From Streptomyces sp. SJL17-4 (GTDB taxonomy: Bacteria > Actinomycetota > Actinomycetes > Streptomycetales > Streptomycetaceae), in NCBI RefSeq assembly GCF_036826855.1, contig NZ_CP104578.1, positions 1,798,001 through 1,862,000 of the forward strand: 64,000 bases of DNA, written 5' to 3'. The translations under genes and the position numbers were made by a program. The notes under the pieces are model-generated. The model saw nothing but the letters and a program-made list of their open reading frames with translations, was not told the origin of the DNA and ran no database searches. This document shows positions 50,267 through 60,500 of the stretch, one piece after another (position 1 is the stretch's first letter; every line of letters starts with the position of its first letter).

Positions 50267-51391
50267 CTACCGGACGTTGCGGCCGCGCTTGAGCTCCATG
50301 GCCGTCTGCCCCTCCCGGCCCATGCGCTTCCACTCCTTGAGGATCTCGGAACGCATCCGGGCGTCGGTCTTGGCCACGATCCTCCGGTTCTCGCGGATCA
50401 GCTTGCGGTAGCTCTCCAGGCGGCGCACGGGCAGCGAGCCGTCCTCGATCGCCGCCGTCACCGCGCAGCCGGGCTCCGCCTCGTGGGCGCAGTCGTGGAA
50501 GCGGCAGCCTCCGGCCAGTTCCTCGATCTCCGCGAAGACCTGGCCGACTCCCGTCTCGGCGTCCCACAGCCCGACTCCGCGCAGCCCGGGGGTGTCGATG
50601 AGGACGCCCCCGCCCGGCAGGACGAAGAGGTTGCGGGTGGTGGTCGTGTGCCGGCCCTTGCCGTCGATGTCACGGGCGGCCTGGACGTCCATGACGTCCT
50701 CGCCGACGAGGGCGTTGGCGAGGGTCGACTTCCCGGCGCCGGAGACGCCGAGCAGCACGGTCGTACCGCCCGCGACCACCGCGGACAGCACGTCGAGTCC
50801 CTCCCCCGTGGTCGAGCTCAGGGGCACGACCTGGACGCCGGGGGCGACCGTCTCGACGTCCTCGACGAGGTAGGAGAGCCCGACGGGGTCGGGCACGAGG
50901 TCCGCCTTGCTGAGGACGACGGTCGGCTGGGCGCCGGACTCCCAGGCCAGGGCGAGGAAGCGCTCGATCCGGCCGAGGTCGAGCTCGACGGCGAGCGAGA
51001 CCGTGATGACGGCGTGGTCGACGTTGGCGGCGAGGATCTGCCCCTCGGACCGCTTGGAGGAGGTGGACCGCGCGAAGGACGTGCGGCGCGGCAGGCAGGC
51101 CCGTACGTAGCGGGGGTCGCTGGCGCCTTCGGGGTCGATGGCGGCCCAGTCGCCGGTGCAGATGACCCGGAGCGGGTCGTGCGGGGTCACGAACGCCGTG
51201 TCGGCGCGCACGATCCCGTCGGCGGTGGCGACGTCGCACTGCCCGCGGTCGACCCGGATCACCCGGCCGGGGACGAGTCCCTGGGCGGCGTACGGGGCGA
51301 AGGCGTCGGCCCAGCCGGAGTCCCAGCCGTGGGCGTCGAGCGGGTGCTGGGCACCGGAAAGGGAGGACGGGTGGAGCGAAGCGTTGAACAA
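50267..51391 (-). CDS. rsgA: RsgA-type circularly permuted GTPase
   Basis: 374 residues. The G motifs occur in the permuted order: G4 SKAD (161-164), G1 GVSGAGKST (215-223), G3 DTPGL (266-270). A C-terminal zinc cluster follows with C296, H299 (listed by position), C301 and C309. RsgA helps the 30S ribosomal subunit mature. The start MFNASLHPSS and the HPLDAHGWD stretch match an actinobacterial form distinct from the shorter RsgA next to aroA in Streptomyces, so this is probably a second paralog. TTG 51391 is the only start that fits; GAAGGG lies upstream. A tiny ORF precedes it by 60 bp. Confidence 0.88.
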   Translation of the reverse strand: MFNASLHPSSLSGAQHPLDAHGWDSGWADAFAPYAAQGLVPGRVIRVDRGQCDVATADGIVRADTAFVTPHDPLRVICTGDWAAIDPEGASDPRYVRACLPRRTSFARSTSSKRSEGQILAANVDHAVITVSLAVELDLGRIERFLALAWESGAQPTVVLSKADLVPDPVGLSYLVEDVETVAPGVQVVPLSSTTGEGLDVLSAVVAGGTTVLLGVSGAGKSTLANALVGEDVMDVQAARDIDGKGRHTTTTRNLFVLPGGGVLIDTPGLRGVGLWDAETGVGQVFAEIEELAGGCRFHDCAHEAEPGCAVTAAIEDGSLPVRRLESYRKLIRENRRIVAKTDARMRSEILKEWKRMGREGQTAMELKRGRNVR

Positions 51392-51420
51392 GGGGAACCC
51401 TTCGAAGGGTGGCCCCGGCG

Positions 51421-51437
51421 GCGCGCTCCGAGCGCGC
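51421..51437 (-). promoter_or_regulatory. Hairpin between the small ORF and rsgA
   Basis: GCGCGCTC / GAGCGCGC stem (51421-51428 and 51430-51437, single-base loop as drawn, so the inner pairs will open). It could act as an attenuator element if the small ORF is a leader. Confidence 0.45.
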
Positions 51438-51451
51438 GGATCGAGTGGGTG

Positions 51452-51523
51452 TCAGCCGGAGACCACAGGGGTGGGAACGATGAACTCCTGAATGCGGGCA
51501 GAGCCCGTCACCGTGACAGTCAT
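51452..51523 (-). CDS. Small ORF (23 residues) with a perfect ribosome binding site, upstream of rsgA
   Basis: Begins MTVTVTGSAR and ends PTPVVSG; the middle is IQEFIV. AGGAGGTGAGG lies 6 nt before the ATG, better than that of most genes here, and the codons are normal for the genome. The stop is 60 bp before the TTG of rsgA, with a CG-rich hairpin between. It may be a leader peptide or a small independent peptide. No known family recognised. Confidence 0.5.
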   Translation of the reverse strand: MTVTVTGSARIQEFIVPTPVVSG

Positions 51524-51600
51524 CAATGTCCTCACCTCCTGCTTCTTCTCAACGAACCGACACCGCTCGCTCGCGAACGGATGATCAGAACCTTAGCCCC

Positions 51601-51903
51601 ACCCCGGGGCACGGCACCACCGATTAAATCCGGGGCCCACCCACTCCAAAGCACGCAGCCGGCGAACCGATCTCATGCCGCGAGTCGTACAACGTTCTAC
51701 ATGAGGGCCCCCTGGTCGACCAGGCTTCAGGAACCAGGCCGCCGCCCACGGCACTCGCCTCTGCACTGGTGCCTGGTCCGTGGCTGCGAGCACCGTCCGT
51801 CCTCGTCCGCCTCCCGCGTCTACTGCGCGACGCCCCATGTCATGGCCCGCCGTCTCACCGGCGCGAACACTCCCGCCTGGCGCGACCCGCAGACGATGAC
51901 CAC
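51601..51903. other. Gene-free region, possibly relic of a zinc-finger-type ORF
   Basis: No intact gene. On the plus strand at about 51769-51900 a frame reads LVRGCEH...SRVYCATPH...ARRLTGANTPAW, which faintly resembles the small cysteine-containing proteins that precede the next family in Streptomyces. Too degraded to call. Confidence 0.3.
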
Positions 51904-52026
51904 ATGAACGTCCAGCCCGTGCTCGACGCACTCGACATCCAGGAGGACGCCGCCCGAGCCGCGGCCGACAACCTCCGCACATTGCAGGCCTGGCTGCGGG
52001 ACGCCGAGACCCAGCTCGAACCCTTG
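51904..52026 (+). pseudogene. N-terminal fragment of an insertion-associated coiled-coil/winged-helix protein family
   Basis: Reads MNVQPVLDALDIQEDAARAA, then a coiled-coil DNLRTLQAWLRDAETQLE. This opening is that of a small Streptomyces family with a coiled-coil and a C-terminal winged helix. After residue 40 the reading becomes the antisense of the next fragment, so the gene is broken at about 52024. Confidence 0.55.
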
Positions 52027-52215
52027 GCGCGGGTGCCTTCGATGTTCTTCGGCAGCAGTTTGTCGGACGAGGGTTCGCAGACGTCGCGGGCCCGGAGGGG
52101 GCCCGTCGCCTCGTTGGCGACGCTGAGGATGCGGGGGTAGTCAGGGTGCTCGGGCAGGTCAGGCGAGGCCGTCCGGGCGGGGATCCGGTCGGCGAGGGCG
52201 GTGATATTCCGATCG
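52027..52215 (-). pseudogene. C-terminal fragment of the same family in inverted orientation
   Basis: On the minus strand it reads ITALADRIPARTASPDLPEH, then PDYPRILSVANEATGPLRAR, DVCEPSSDKLLPKNIEG and TRAKG, which is the winged-helix half of the same family. It stops exactly where the plus-strand fragment begins to diverge, as if an inversion or a double insertion happened here. Confidence 0.55.
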
Positions 52216-52699
52216 GGTGCATCAGTTGGTGGTCCCTACGTCCACATCGTCGATGGTCCGCAACGACGGGAATCACGCCCGCTCAGGCCCTCGCCAGGCA
52301 TCCGTGTACACAGAGCACCGCGGCGTTGTACACCTCGCAGACATCGATGAACGCGAACCTGGTGATCGCCAACCTGGACTTCGGCGATTTCGCGAATGTG
52401 ACCAGGGATGATCCTGGACATCAACTCACGAACCGTCCTCTCAAATGTCGGGCCGGCAAGGCATATCAAGGAACTCAAGGCGCCGGCGGACCCGCCCGGT
52501 ACCGCCGACTCAAGAGATGGAAGCGCCGCCACACACCACCCAGGCCGAGATCCGCTGCCTCAGCGTGCAGGCCATGGCCACCCTCGAGGGTGGCGCCTCC
52601 TGCGAAGCCGCTGCAGCACCAACCGAATCACCGAGGTCGTGAAGGCCGCCTCGCCCATCACCACGCATCGGCGTGAGGTTGGAAAACGCTCATTCACGA
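52216..52699. other. Gene-free scar next to the toxin locus
   Basis: 484 bp in which no frame has convincing codon use, start signal or known family. GC is lower and less regular than in flanking genes. Probably decayed mobile or immunity-gene DNA. Confidence 0.45.
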
Positions 52700-53299
52700 T
52701 CACGCCCACGGGTCGTTCCCCTGCTCCAGGGCAGCTTTCTCGTCCTTCTCGTGCAAGAAGCGAGCCCCAGGCCATCCCCTCAGAGATTCGTCAGTCAGGG
52801 GCCATTTCGAGAAGTCGTCACGCAGCAAACGCAGAATGAACTCGACCATGCCACACTCGTACACCGTCCATGCGAGATCACTTCGCGCATACACAGCGAC
52901 GGGCCATTTATCAGGATTCGAATCCTCAGCAATCCAGCAAAGGGTGTCTGCACCTACACCCTCTCCCCAGATGAGCATGTCCTCCAGGCGGTATCTGCCT
53001 ACCAGTGAAGGGTCGCTCCAATTTCGCACCACCGGCTCTGCCAGCGCAGCGCTCGAAAGAGGCGTTACACGCTCTTCGTCACCCTGAACACCCGGAATGC
53101 GAACTGCAAGCTGCTCCTCGATAGAGCCACACCCGAACGCAGAAATGAACTCCATGTAGTCGGTCGGGAATCTCGTACCATAATTTGCTTCCACCTCAGG
53201 CCACTCGAGATCACTCCCCCGAGTAGGCCCGACACGAGTGAGAATACGCGCAAGTTCGGCTACTGCCGTCAGCGCCCAAGATTCACTACTACTCATCAT
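52700..53299 (-). CDS. SUKH (SMI1/KNR4)-family immunity protein
   Basis: 199 residues. The SMI1/KNR4 signature is visible at about 33-60: [19 protein letters not shown] and [10 protein letters not shown], followed by an IPG and an acidic [11 protein letters not shown] stretch. SUKH proteins neutralise many different nuclease toxins of polymorphic toxin systems by direct binding. The ATG at 53299 overlaps the TGA of the upstream toxin gene (ATGA), so toxin and antidote are translated together; the next ATG at 53296 is the alternative. A start at 53323 is less likely. Codon use is less GC-biased than the genome average. Confidence 0.85.
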   Translation of the reverse strand: MMSSSESWALTAVAELARILTRVGPTRGSDLEWPEVEANYGTRFPTDYMEFISAFGCGSIEEQLAVRIPGVQGDEERVTPLSSAALAEPVVRNWSDPSLVGRYRLEDMLIWGEGVGADTLCWIAEDSNPDKWPVAVYARSDLAWTVYECGMVEFILRLLRDDFSKWPLTDESLRGWPGARFLHEKDEKAALEQGNDPWA

Positions 53300-54560
53300 T
53301 CCGTCCAATGAGTCGGCGACCATCGGCCCATATTATGCCACTTACCGTCAGCCTTGCTGTACATGTCGTTGGGGACCTCCTTATCGAACAACGAGACGCC
53401 CGGGCCACCGCGCGGATTGTATCCGTACGCCTGCATGCGGAACCCCACCGGTACCACCCTGGAACCTTCATAGAGCGGAGTCACTCGATAGCGAACGACC
53501 AGCTTCTGATCAAGAACGGCATTCCTTACAAGGCCCTCGTAATGAGCCATGTTCGGAACATGATGTTCAGGCGTGGAAGGGTCCATTCGCGTCGAGTTCG
53601 CAGTGCGAGAGCAGGTCGCAAGATTCTCGTACGCCACACCGCTTCCACCAAGTGAACTGGCCAGTAGATGGCAGGCGTTTCGCCAATTCCGCGCCGGAGA
53701 ATTCCCAAGCTCCCATGCGTACCCAGCTGCCCACTGATAAGCAGGCGGCGCTATCACCTTAACTGCAGTCCCAGATCCCTTATTGGCGTCAAGGAAAGAC
53801 TCGTCGAGGCATGCCTCAGCGCCGGTAGCGCGGTTACCGTTGTCCACATCAACCGGAGCGTAGTAGCGCCAACCTCCGAAACCATTCCGACAGTCACCTT
53901 CGGGCAGACTGTCACTCCGAGCAGAATCGTCGCCTCGACTCGCTTCCTCAGGCGTGAGGGGCTGATCCGATTCTGCGACGATCAACTCGATGGCATCTCT
54001 GATGTCCTGCGCGTTGATCAGAGATTCTCGTTCACTTCTGGTGACGTCGATCTCCGGCTTCGGCTTCGGGCGCTGCGGGGCGGGCTTCGGGTTCTTTCCT
54101 CGGGTGATGTTTTGAGGCTCTGCTGGCCTGACCGGCTTCGTCAGGCCGTTACCCGGCGGCCTTCCCTTGCTGCTGACTGACGCCCGCCCCTTGCCGTTGC
54201 TGGGCGAGGACACCTTGCCCTTGTTAATCCTGGGGGAGCTCGTTCCCCGGTACGTTGTAGGCGACTTGCGCGTTCCGGTGGACGTGCGGGTCCTTGTTCT
54301 TACGTTCGACGTTCCGTTGCGCGTCCTGTTAGGCGCTATCTTCGTCCTTGTGTTCGAGGCGGAGGAAGTGCTCTTCCTCGGCGTGCAACGTCCGCCGCCA
54401 CATGCGTCGTTCCGAGACCGATCGATGTTCCCGTGGTTCAAAGGCTTCGAGCGCTTTCCTGATCCGTTGCTCGTCCCGCGACTCCCGCTTCCGCCTCGCA
54501 CCCCCCACGAACCTCCATAACCCTGTCCCCTGCCCCCGCCTCCGCCTCCGTAGCCCTTGT
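53296..54560 (-). other. Toxin tip: linker and nuclease domain of the RHS protein
   Basis: Residues about 3133-3553. The first 200 are a low-complexity linker with many R, T, S, G and K residues. The last 150 hold the nuclease fold with H3430 as the likely general base, plus a [13 protein letters not shown] stretch that opens the domain. GC content is visibly lower than in the YD core, as expected for a tip exchanged by recombination. Confidence 0.7.
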
Positions 54561-57500
54561 CCACGGCGTGGCCGGTGGGGTCGATCCCGTTGAGCGGCTG
54601 GCCCTCCCCGTAGGCGTACCGGTTTGCGCGCCCGGAGGGGGTGGCGGCCAGCTGCCAGGTGTCGCGGGAGGTGAAGCCGCCGGTGCCGGGCTGGTACCAG
54701 CGCGCGGCCATGTTGACTTCGCCTGTCGTGGTGTCGGTCCAGCCGGACTGGTAGCCGATGGCCGGGTTGGCGCCTTCGCTCGTGATGAGCTTGCCGAAGG
54801 GGTCGTAGGCACGCGAGCCCGTGATGGAGGTGCCGTCTGCGTTCAGGCCGGCGATGAGGTCGCTGTGCTGATCGGTGAGGGCGAGTTGAGCCACAGCCGG
54901 TTCGCTCTTGGCGGCACTGGCGAGCAGGGAGCCGTCCGGTCCTCGGCTGTAGGAGGTGGTGGCATCGGTCACCAGGTTGTTGGAGCCGCCGTCGTACGTG
55001 AACGCCGTGCCGTCGTGGGTGAGGACGCGGTCGAGTGAGTCGTAGGTGAAGGCGCTCGTGCCGTTGGAAACGACGCGCTCGAAGGCGTCGGAGGAGATGC
55101 TGCGCGTCTGGCCCTCGGCCTGCTTGATGGTGTCGGTCGTGCCTCGGGCACTGTAGGTGTAGGACTCCGCGCCCCAGGTTTCGAGGCGGCCTCGGTCGTC
55201 GTAGACGCCGACGGTGTTGCCGTTCCGCGTGAGGTTGCCGGCCTTGTCCCACTCGTAGGCGGTCGTGGTGGCACCGCTGGCCCATGAGGTCATACGACCG
55301 GCGAGGTCGTAGCCGTAGGTGTTCTCGGCTGCTCCTGCGGTTCCTGCCGTGGTCTTCCTGGTCAGGTGGTCGTCGAGGTCGTAGCCATAGGTGACGCTGC
55401 CGACCGTCGCGCCCGTGGTGGTGCGTGTCACAGCGTCCGAGGTCTGGCGTCCAAGGCTGTCGTAACCGTAGGTGCGCTGTGCGGCGATCGTGCTCTCGCC
55501 GCCTGTGGCGACTCGGCTGTACTGCTCCTTGGTGGGTCGTCCCGCGGCGTCGAAGTCGTACTGGACGACCGTGCCGGTGAGCGGGTCGGCCACGGAGTCG
55601 AGCCGTCCCGTGGTGTCGTACCCGTAGCTTGCCGTTCCAGCGGCGTCAGTGCGGGACACCATGTTGCCGTCGACGTCGTAGGCGTACTGGGAGTTGCCGG
55701 ACGGCCCCTGGGTGCGCAGCAGCAGCCCGCGGTCGTTGTAGGCATAGGTGTTGCCGAACTGGATGCCGTCGGTGCCCGCGCCGGTGAGCCGGCCGTCAAG
55801 GTCGTACGACAAGCTGCGGGGTGTCGTGGCGGCGGAGGTGCCGGAACCCGTTTCGCGGACGAGTCGGCCGAGGCCGTCGTAGGTGCGCTCTCGCTTGATG
55901 TTTCCGGGCAGGATCTCGGTGACGGCCTGGCCGGCCGCGTCGTAGATGGTCGTCCAGGTGCGGTCGATCGCGTTCGGGTGCTGACTGGTCGCCGGTTCGA
56001 TGGTGGATTCCGGGAGACCCCAGGCATTGAAGGTGTAGTGAGTGGAGGTGGCGCGGCCGTCGGTGAAGCGGGTGAGGGAGCCGCGTGCGTCGTAGCCGAA
56101 GCTGGTGGTGATCACTTCGGTGTCCGACGCCTTCTCCGTCTGCCGGGTCAGTCGGCCGAGCGCGTCGTAGGCGAAGGAGGTGTGACCACCTTCGGGGGCG
56201 ATCGTCGAGGTCTTGTTGCCTTCCTCGTCGAAGGTGGCCTTGAAGGTCCGCAGAGCGCTTGCGGCCGTGCCGTAGTCGGCGGCCTCGGTCACGTTGCCCA
56301 TCAGGTCATAGGTGAATGTGCTTTTACGGTTCGTGGGGTCGATGACCTGGGTCTGGCGGCCGAGTCCGTCGTACGCGTACCGAGTGACCCGCTGCCCCGG
56401 CTCAGTCTCGGTCAGGGTTTCTCCTATGGCGTTGTACGTGGCTGATGCCACGAGTCCAGAGGGTGAGGTGGATGCTATTTGGTTGCCCGCGTCGTCCCAG
56501 GTGAAGCGCTCGGTGAGGTTCTGGAGCGCCGGGAATCGCTCGATGGTGGTCGCGGTCAGCTGTCGGCCGAGGCTGTCGTAGGTTGCTTCGGTTCGTGCAC
56601 CGGTCGGGCTGGTCGCCGAGAGCTGCAGTCCTGTGGGCGTCCAGGAGTACCGGGTGATGCCGGAGTCGTCGAGTGAGGCGGGAGTGCCGTTGAGCGTGCC
56701 GCTCTCGCTGGTGTTCAGCTGAGTGGGTGCGCCTCCGGCCAGTGGGTCCGTCTGCTGCGTGAGATGCCCGAGCTGGTCGTAGGCGTAACGGGTCGTGCGG
56801 CCCAGCGGGTCGGTCGTGGAGGTGACACGTCCAAGGGCGTCGTAGGCCGTGTGATGCACAGGCGTGATCGGGGTGCCGCCGGGGGGCGTGTAGGAGGGCA
56901 GCGTCACCTTGGTGGTCCTGCCGAGCTTGTCGAGTTCCGACCGGCTCTCCACTCCGTTCTCGTCGCGGGAGTCGGTGGTGTCGCCGAAGGTGTTGTACCC
57001 GAGGGTGACGGTCGGCCTCTTGGACTGTGCGGCGGTTCCGTGGGTCTCCGTGGTCACGGAGGGCGCTGTCTGCTCGACGAGGCGGCCGAGGGCGTCGTAA
57101 CGGAAGTTCGTCGTGTGGGCGGGGGCATCGGCTCCCGCCTTGGTCCCTCGGGGGCTGGTGCTGCTGAGGAGCAGGCCACGCTGGTCGTAGGTGTGCCGGG
57201 AGGTCAGGGTGGTGGTACCCGAGGCCAGGGTCGAGGAGGTGACGTTGCCCGCGTTGTCGTAGATGGCGCGCTCGGTCAGTTCTCCCGTGCTGGGGCCTCG
57301 CTGGGTGGACTCGGTGACGCGGTCGTCGTCGTCGTAGACGTAGTCCACCGAGCGGTTGAGGGCGTTGGGGTCGAGCACGGAGTGGGTGACGCGACCCGTG
57401 GCGTCCACGGTATTGATCTGGGTGAGGGTGCCGCCGTCGGTGACGTGCGTGGTCAGGTAGCCGGCGCCGTCGTAGGTGTTGCTCTCCAGGACGATGTCGC

Positions 57501-60500
57501 GGCGGGTGCCGTCGTGCTTCTCGACCTGACGGGCCGTCGTCGTGGCCGGCAGCCCGTCGTCGTAGTAGGTGAAGGCCGTGGTGGCGCCCATGGCGTCGGT
57601 GGTGGAGGCGAGACGGCCGGCCGGATCGTAGGAGTTGGATTCCAGGACCAGGTCGCGGGGTTCGCCAGTGGGGGTGCCGGTCCAGTTCTTCAGGACGGTT
57701 TCGTAGGGGAGCCCGAGCGGGGTGTAGCTGTAGGTCACCTCGTTGCCGAGGGGGTCCTTCTCGCTGGTTAGCCGGCCCAGGGTGTCGTAGCCGAACGTCG
57801 TCGTGTTGCCCTCCGCGTCCGTGACGGTGTCGTTCAGGTTCCGGCTGTCGTAGTGGTAAGTGGTCGTCTTCGCGGTGTCGCCGCCGGAGAGGTCCTCTTC
57901 CGTTTCGCTGAGGACGTTGCCGTCCGCGTCGTGGGTGCGGCTGATCTTGGCGGTGTGAGTGACGCCGGTGATCTCGTTCTTCACGCCGGCGCCGGTCTCG
58001 GCTACGAGGTTGGACATCTGGTCGTAGGTGTGGGTGGTGGTGACGCCGTTCGGGTGTGTGTCGGAGACCTGGGTCTCACCGGTCTGCCGCCCGATGCCGT
58101 CGTAGGCGTACTGGGTGACGAGGCCGGAAGGGGAAGTGGTGGTGGCGAGGTCGCCGTTGGCGTGGTAGGCGTGGGCGGTGACCGCGCCGTCCGGGGTGAC
58201 GGTGGTGGCGACCAGTCCGGCGGGAGTGGATCCTCCGCCGACAGCGGCTTCGGTTCCGCTGGTGTACGTCGTGGCGGAGGTCCGGCCGTCGGCAAGGGTC
58301 AGCTTGTCGGGCAGGCCCAGCGTTGTGTATCCCGTGGTGGTCTTGTAGCGGTCGTCGGCCGGCCCGGACGAGCGGGCGTCGCGCACGACGGTGCGCTTGC
58401 CGTTGCGCGGGTCGAGCGGGTCGGCGGGGTTGTCGAAGTACTCCTCGTAGGAGGTCCAGCAGGAGTTGTCGTCCCGGCATGTGGTCTGGGAGACGGGGTT
58501 GCCCTTGGCGTCGTGACCCGTGATCGCCGAGTGGCCGTTGGTGTCGGTGACGGTGTGCAGGAAGCCGCCGGTGTCGTAGGCGTACGTCGTGACGCCTCCC
58601 GCCTCATCGGTGGAAGCGATGCGACGCTGCCCGCGCAACGCGTCGTAGGTGGTGCTGCTCTTCTGGCCGATGGGGTCGGTCACTGTCACGGTGGATGCCA
58701 GTGTCGAGCCGCTCGCAAAGGTGCGCGCCGCATAGTGGTCGGCCACTTGCTCGGCAGTCAGGCTGTGTTGGTAGACGGCTGCCTCATCGATCTGCCCGGT
58801 GAAGTAGCTGATGTCCGCGGGAGGCGACGGCCAGGTCCTGGCGAATCCGGCTCCGATGAACGTACGCGTGTTCAGCTGATGGTTGACGGGCGCGTTGGCC
58901 TTCGTAGCTACCGGAGCACCGTCCAGGAAGAGCGTCTGCGTCCCTGAATCAGCGGTGATGGCGGCGTGATGCCACTGGCTGTCGGTTACCGTGCCCGGCG
59001 AGGCATTGGACGGAGTCACTCCTGGTGAGGGGTACTCGCCATGCAGCTTGCCATCCGCACCCACGTAGAGAACAGGTGTCCATGTTCCCGACGTGGCGGT
59101 TGCGCCGGCCAGCTGATCCTTCTGGTCGCTGATCAATACACCTGGTTTGGCAGTCCTGAACCAGAGCTCCACCGCCACGTTGGTGGTCTTTGTGCCGAGG
59201 CCCGGGATTTCAGCGTATCCGTCGCCGTTGAACTGGACAGCCGAGCCGTCTCCGATGCCGAAGACGCCGGTGGTGCCGAGTGCCGCTTTGGTGTAGGTCC
59301 CGGTGCCGTTGTTCGCGGCGACCTTGCTGATGACCTGGGTGCCGCTGGTCTCGTCAAGAGGCCAGAAACCGGAGGGTGCGTCCCCGGTGACCGAACCTCG
59401 ATAGTGCGCGCTGTTGCCGGCGACGAGCCTCGTGCGTGCCCGGTAGTGCTCGAGGACCGTCTGAGCGCTCAGCTCCTTCGTGTAGAACGCAGTTTCGTCC
59501 ATGGAGCCACTGAAGTACTGCACGCCGGTTACGGTGCCGGTACCGCCCCAGCCGGAGGTGGAATGGCCGGCGCCGAGATAGGCGTGGGCGAGGGTCAGCG
59601 GCTTGACCGCCCCGGCAAGGGACCCGATCTTTACGCCATCGAGGTACAGGCTCTGTCCAGCGGGACCGCCCGTGATCACCACGTGGTGCCACACGTTGTC
59701 CGTCACCGTGTTGGTGCTGATGGTGGGTGTTGCCGTTGAGCCCCGCCACAGATGGCCACGGAGCTTTCCGCTCGCATCGATGAGAAGGCTGGGGGTGTAC
59801 AGCTGGGGCACGGTGCCCAGTTCGGTGTTCTGGAGCCCGAGGAGCACTCCGCCAGGCTGGTCTGTCCGGAACCACGTCTCGACGGAGAGTGCGGCGGCGC
59901 CCTCAAGGGCGTCTGCGGGTACCTCGACGGCTCCTTCAGTGCCGTCGAGGCCGATGGCACCGTCGTCACCAGCGGCGAAGGCACCGGTCTGGCCGAGTTT
60001 CACTCCGTCCCGGTAGGAGCCGTCGGCGCCGCTGGATATGTCGTCGGCGGCGGCCGCACCGCTGCTGTCCCCCAGGCGCCAGTAGTTGACGGGGCCAGCA
60101 GTACGAACAGCCGAGGCGTAGCCTTCGGAACCCGAGGAGTACGTCGGCGCGGAGATCTTCCAGGTCCCCGCCGAATCCGACACCTCGGTCACGCGCTCAG
60201 TGTCGCTGTCGTATGTGACCTGCGAGCTCGTCCGCCCGGAGGGGAGCGTGACCTTGGTCATTCTGGGGGATGCGTTGCGGGCTGCGAAGTGCTCCTTGAC
60301 GGTCGCGGCGTCCAGGGCGTGGTGGTAGACCGCTACCTCGTCGAGAGATCCCTGGAAGTGGCGCACGCTCTCGATATCGCCGTCGTAGTTCCAGCTCGAG
60401 TAGCCAGCGCCAAGGTATGTATAGGTCTTGGCACCGTGATCGACCGGCCCTGAGCGCGTGCCAACAGCCACGCCGTCGAGGTAGAGAGTTTGACTGGTTC

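Larger units (their letters stand above)
51392..51600 (-). promoter_or_regulatory. Leader region of the RsgA gene
   Basis: Contains the small ORF at 51452-51523 with a very strong ribosome binding site. An imperfect CG-rich stem (GCGCGCTCCGAGCGCGC, 51421-51437) lies between the small ORF and the start of rsgA. Confidence 0.5.

Noticed and set aside
52216..52699. ORFs of 60-170 codons on both strands in the scar region
   Set aside because: No family resemblance, poor codon use and no start signals.
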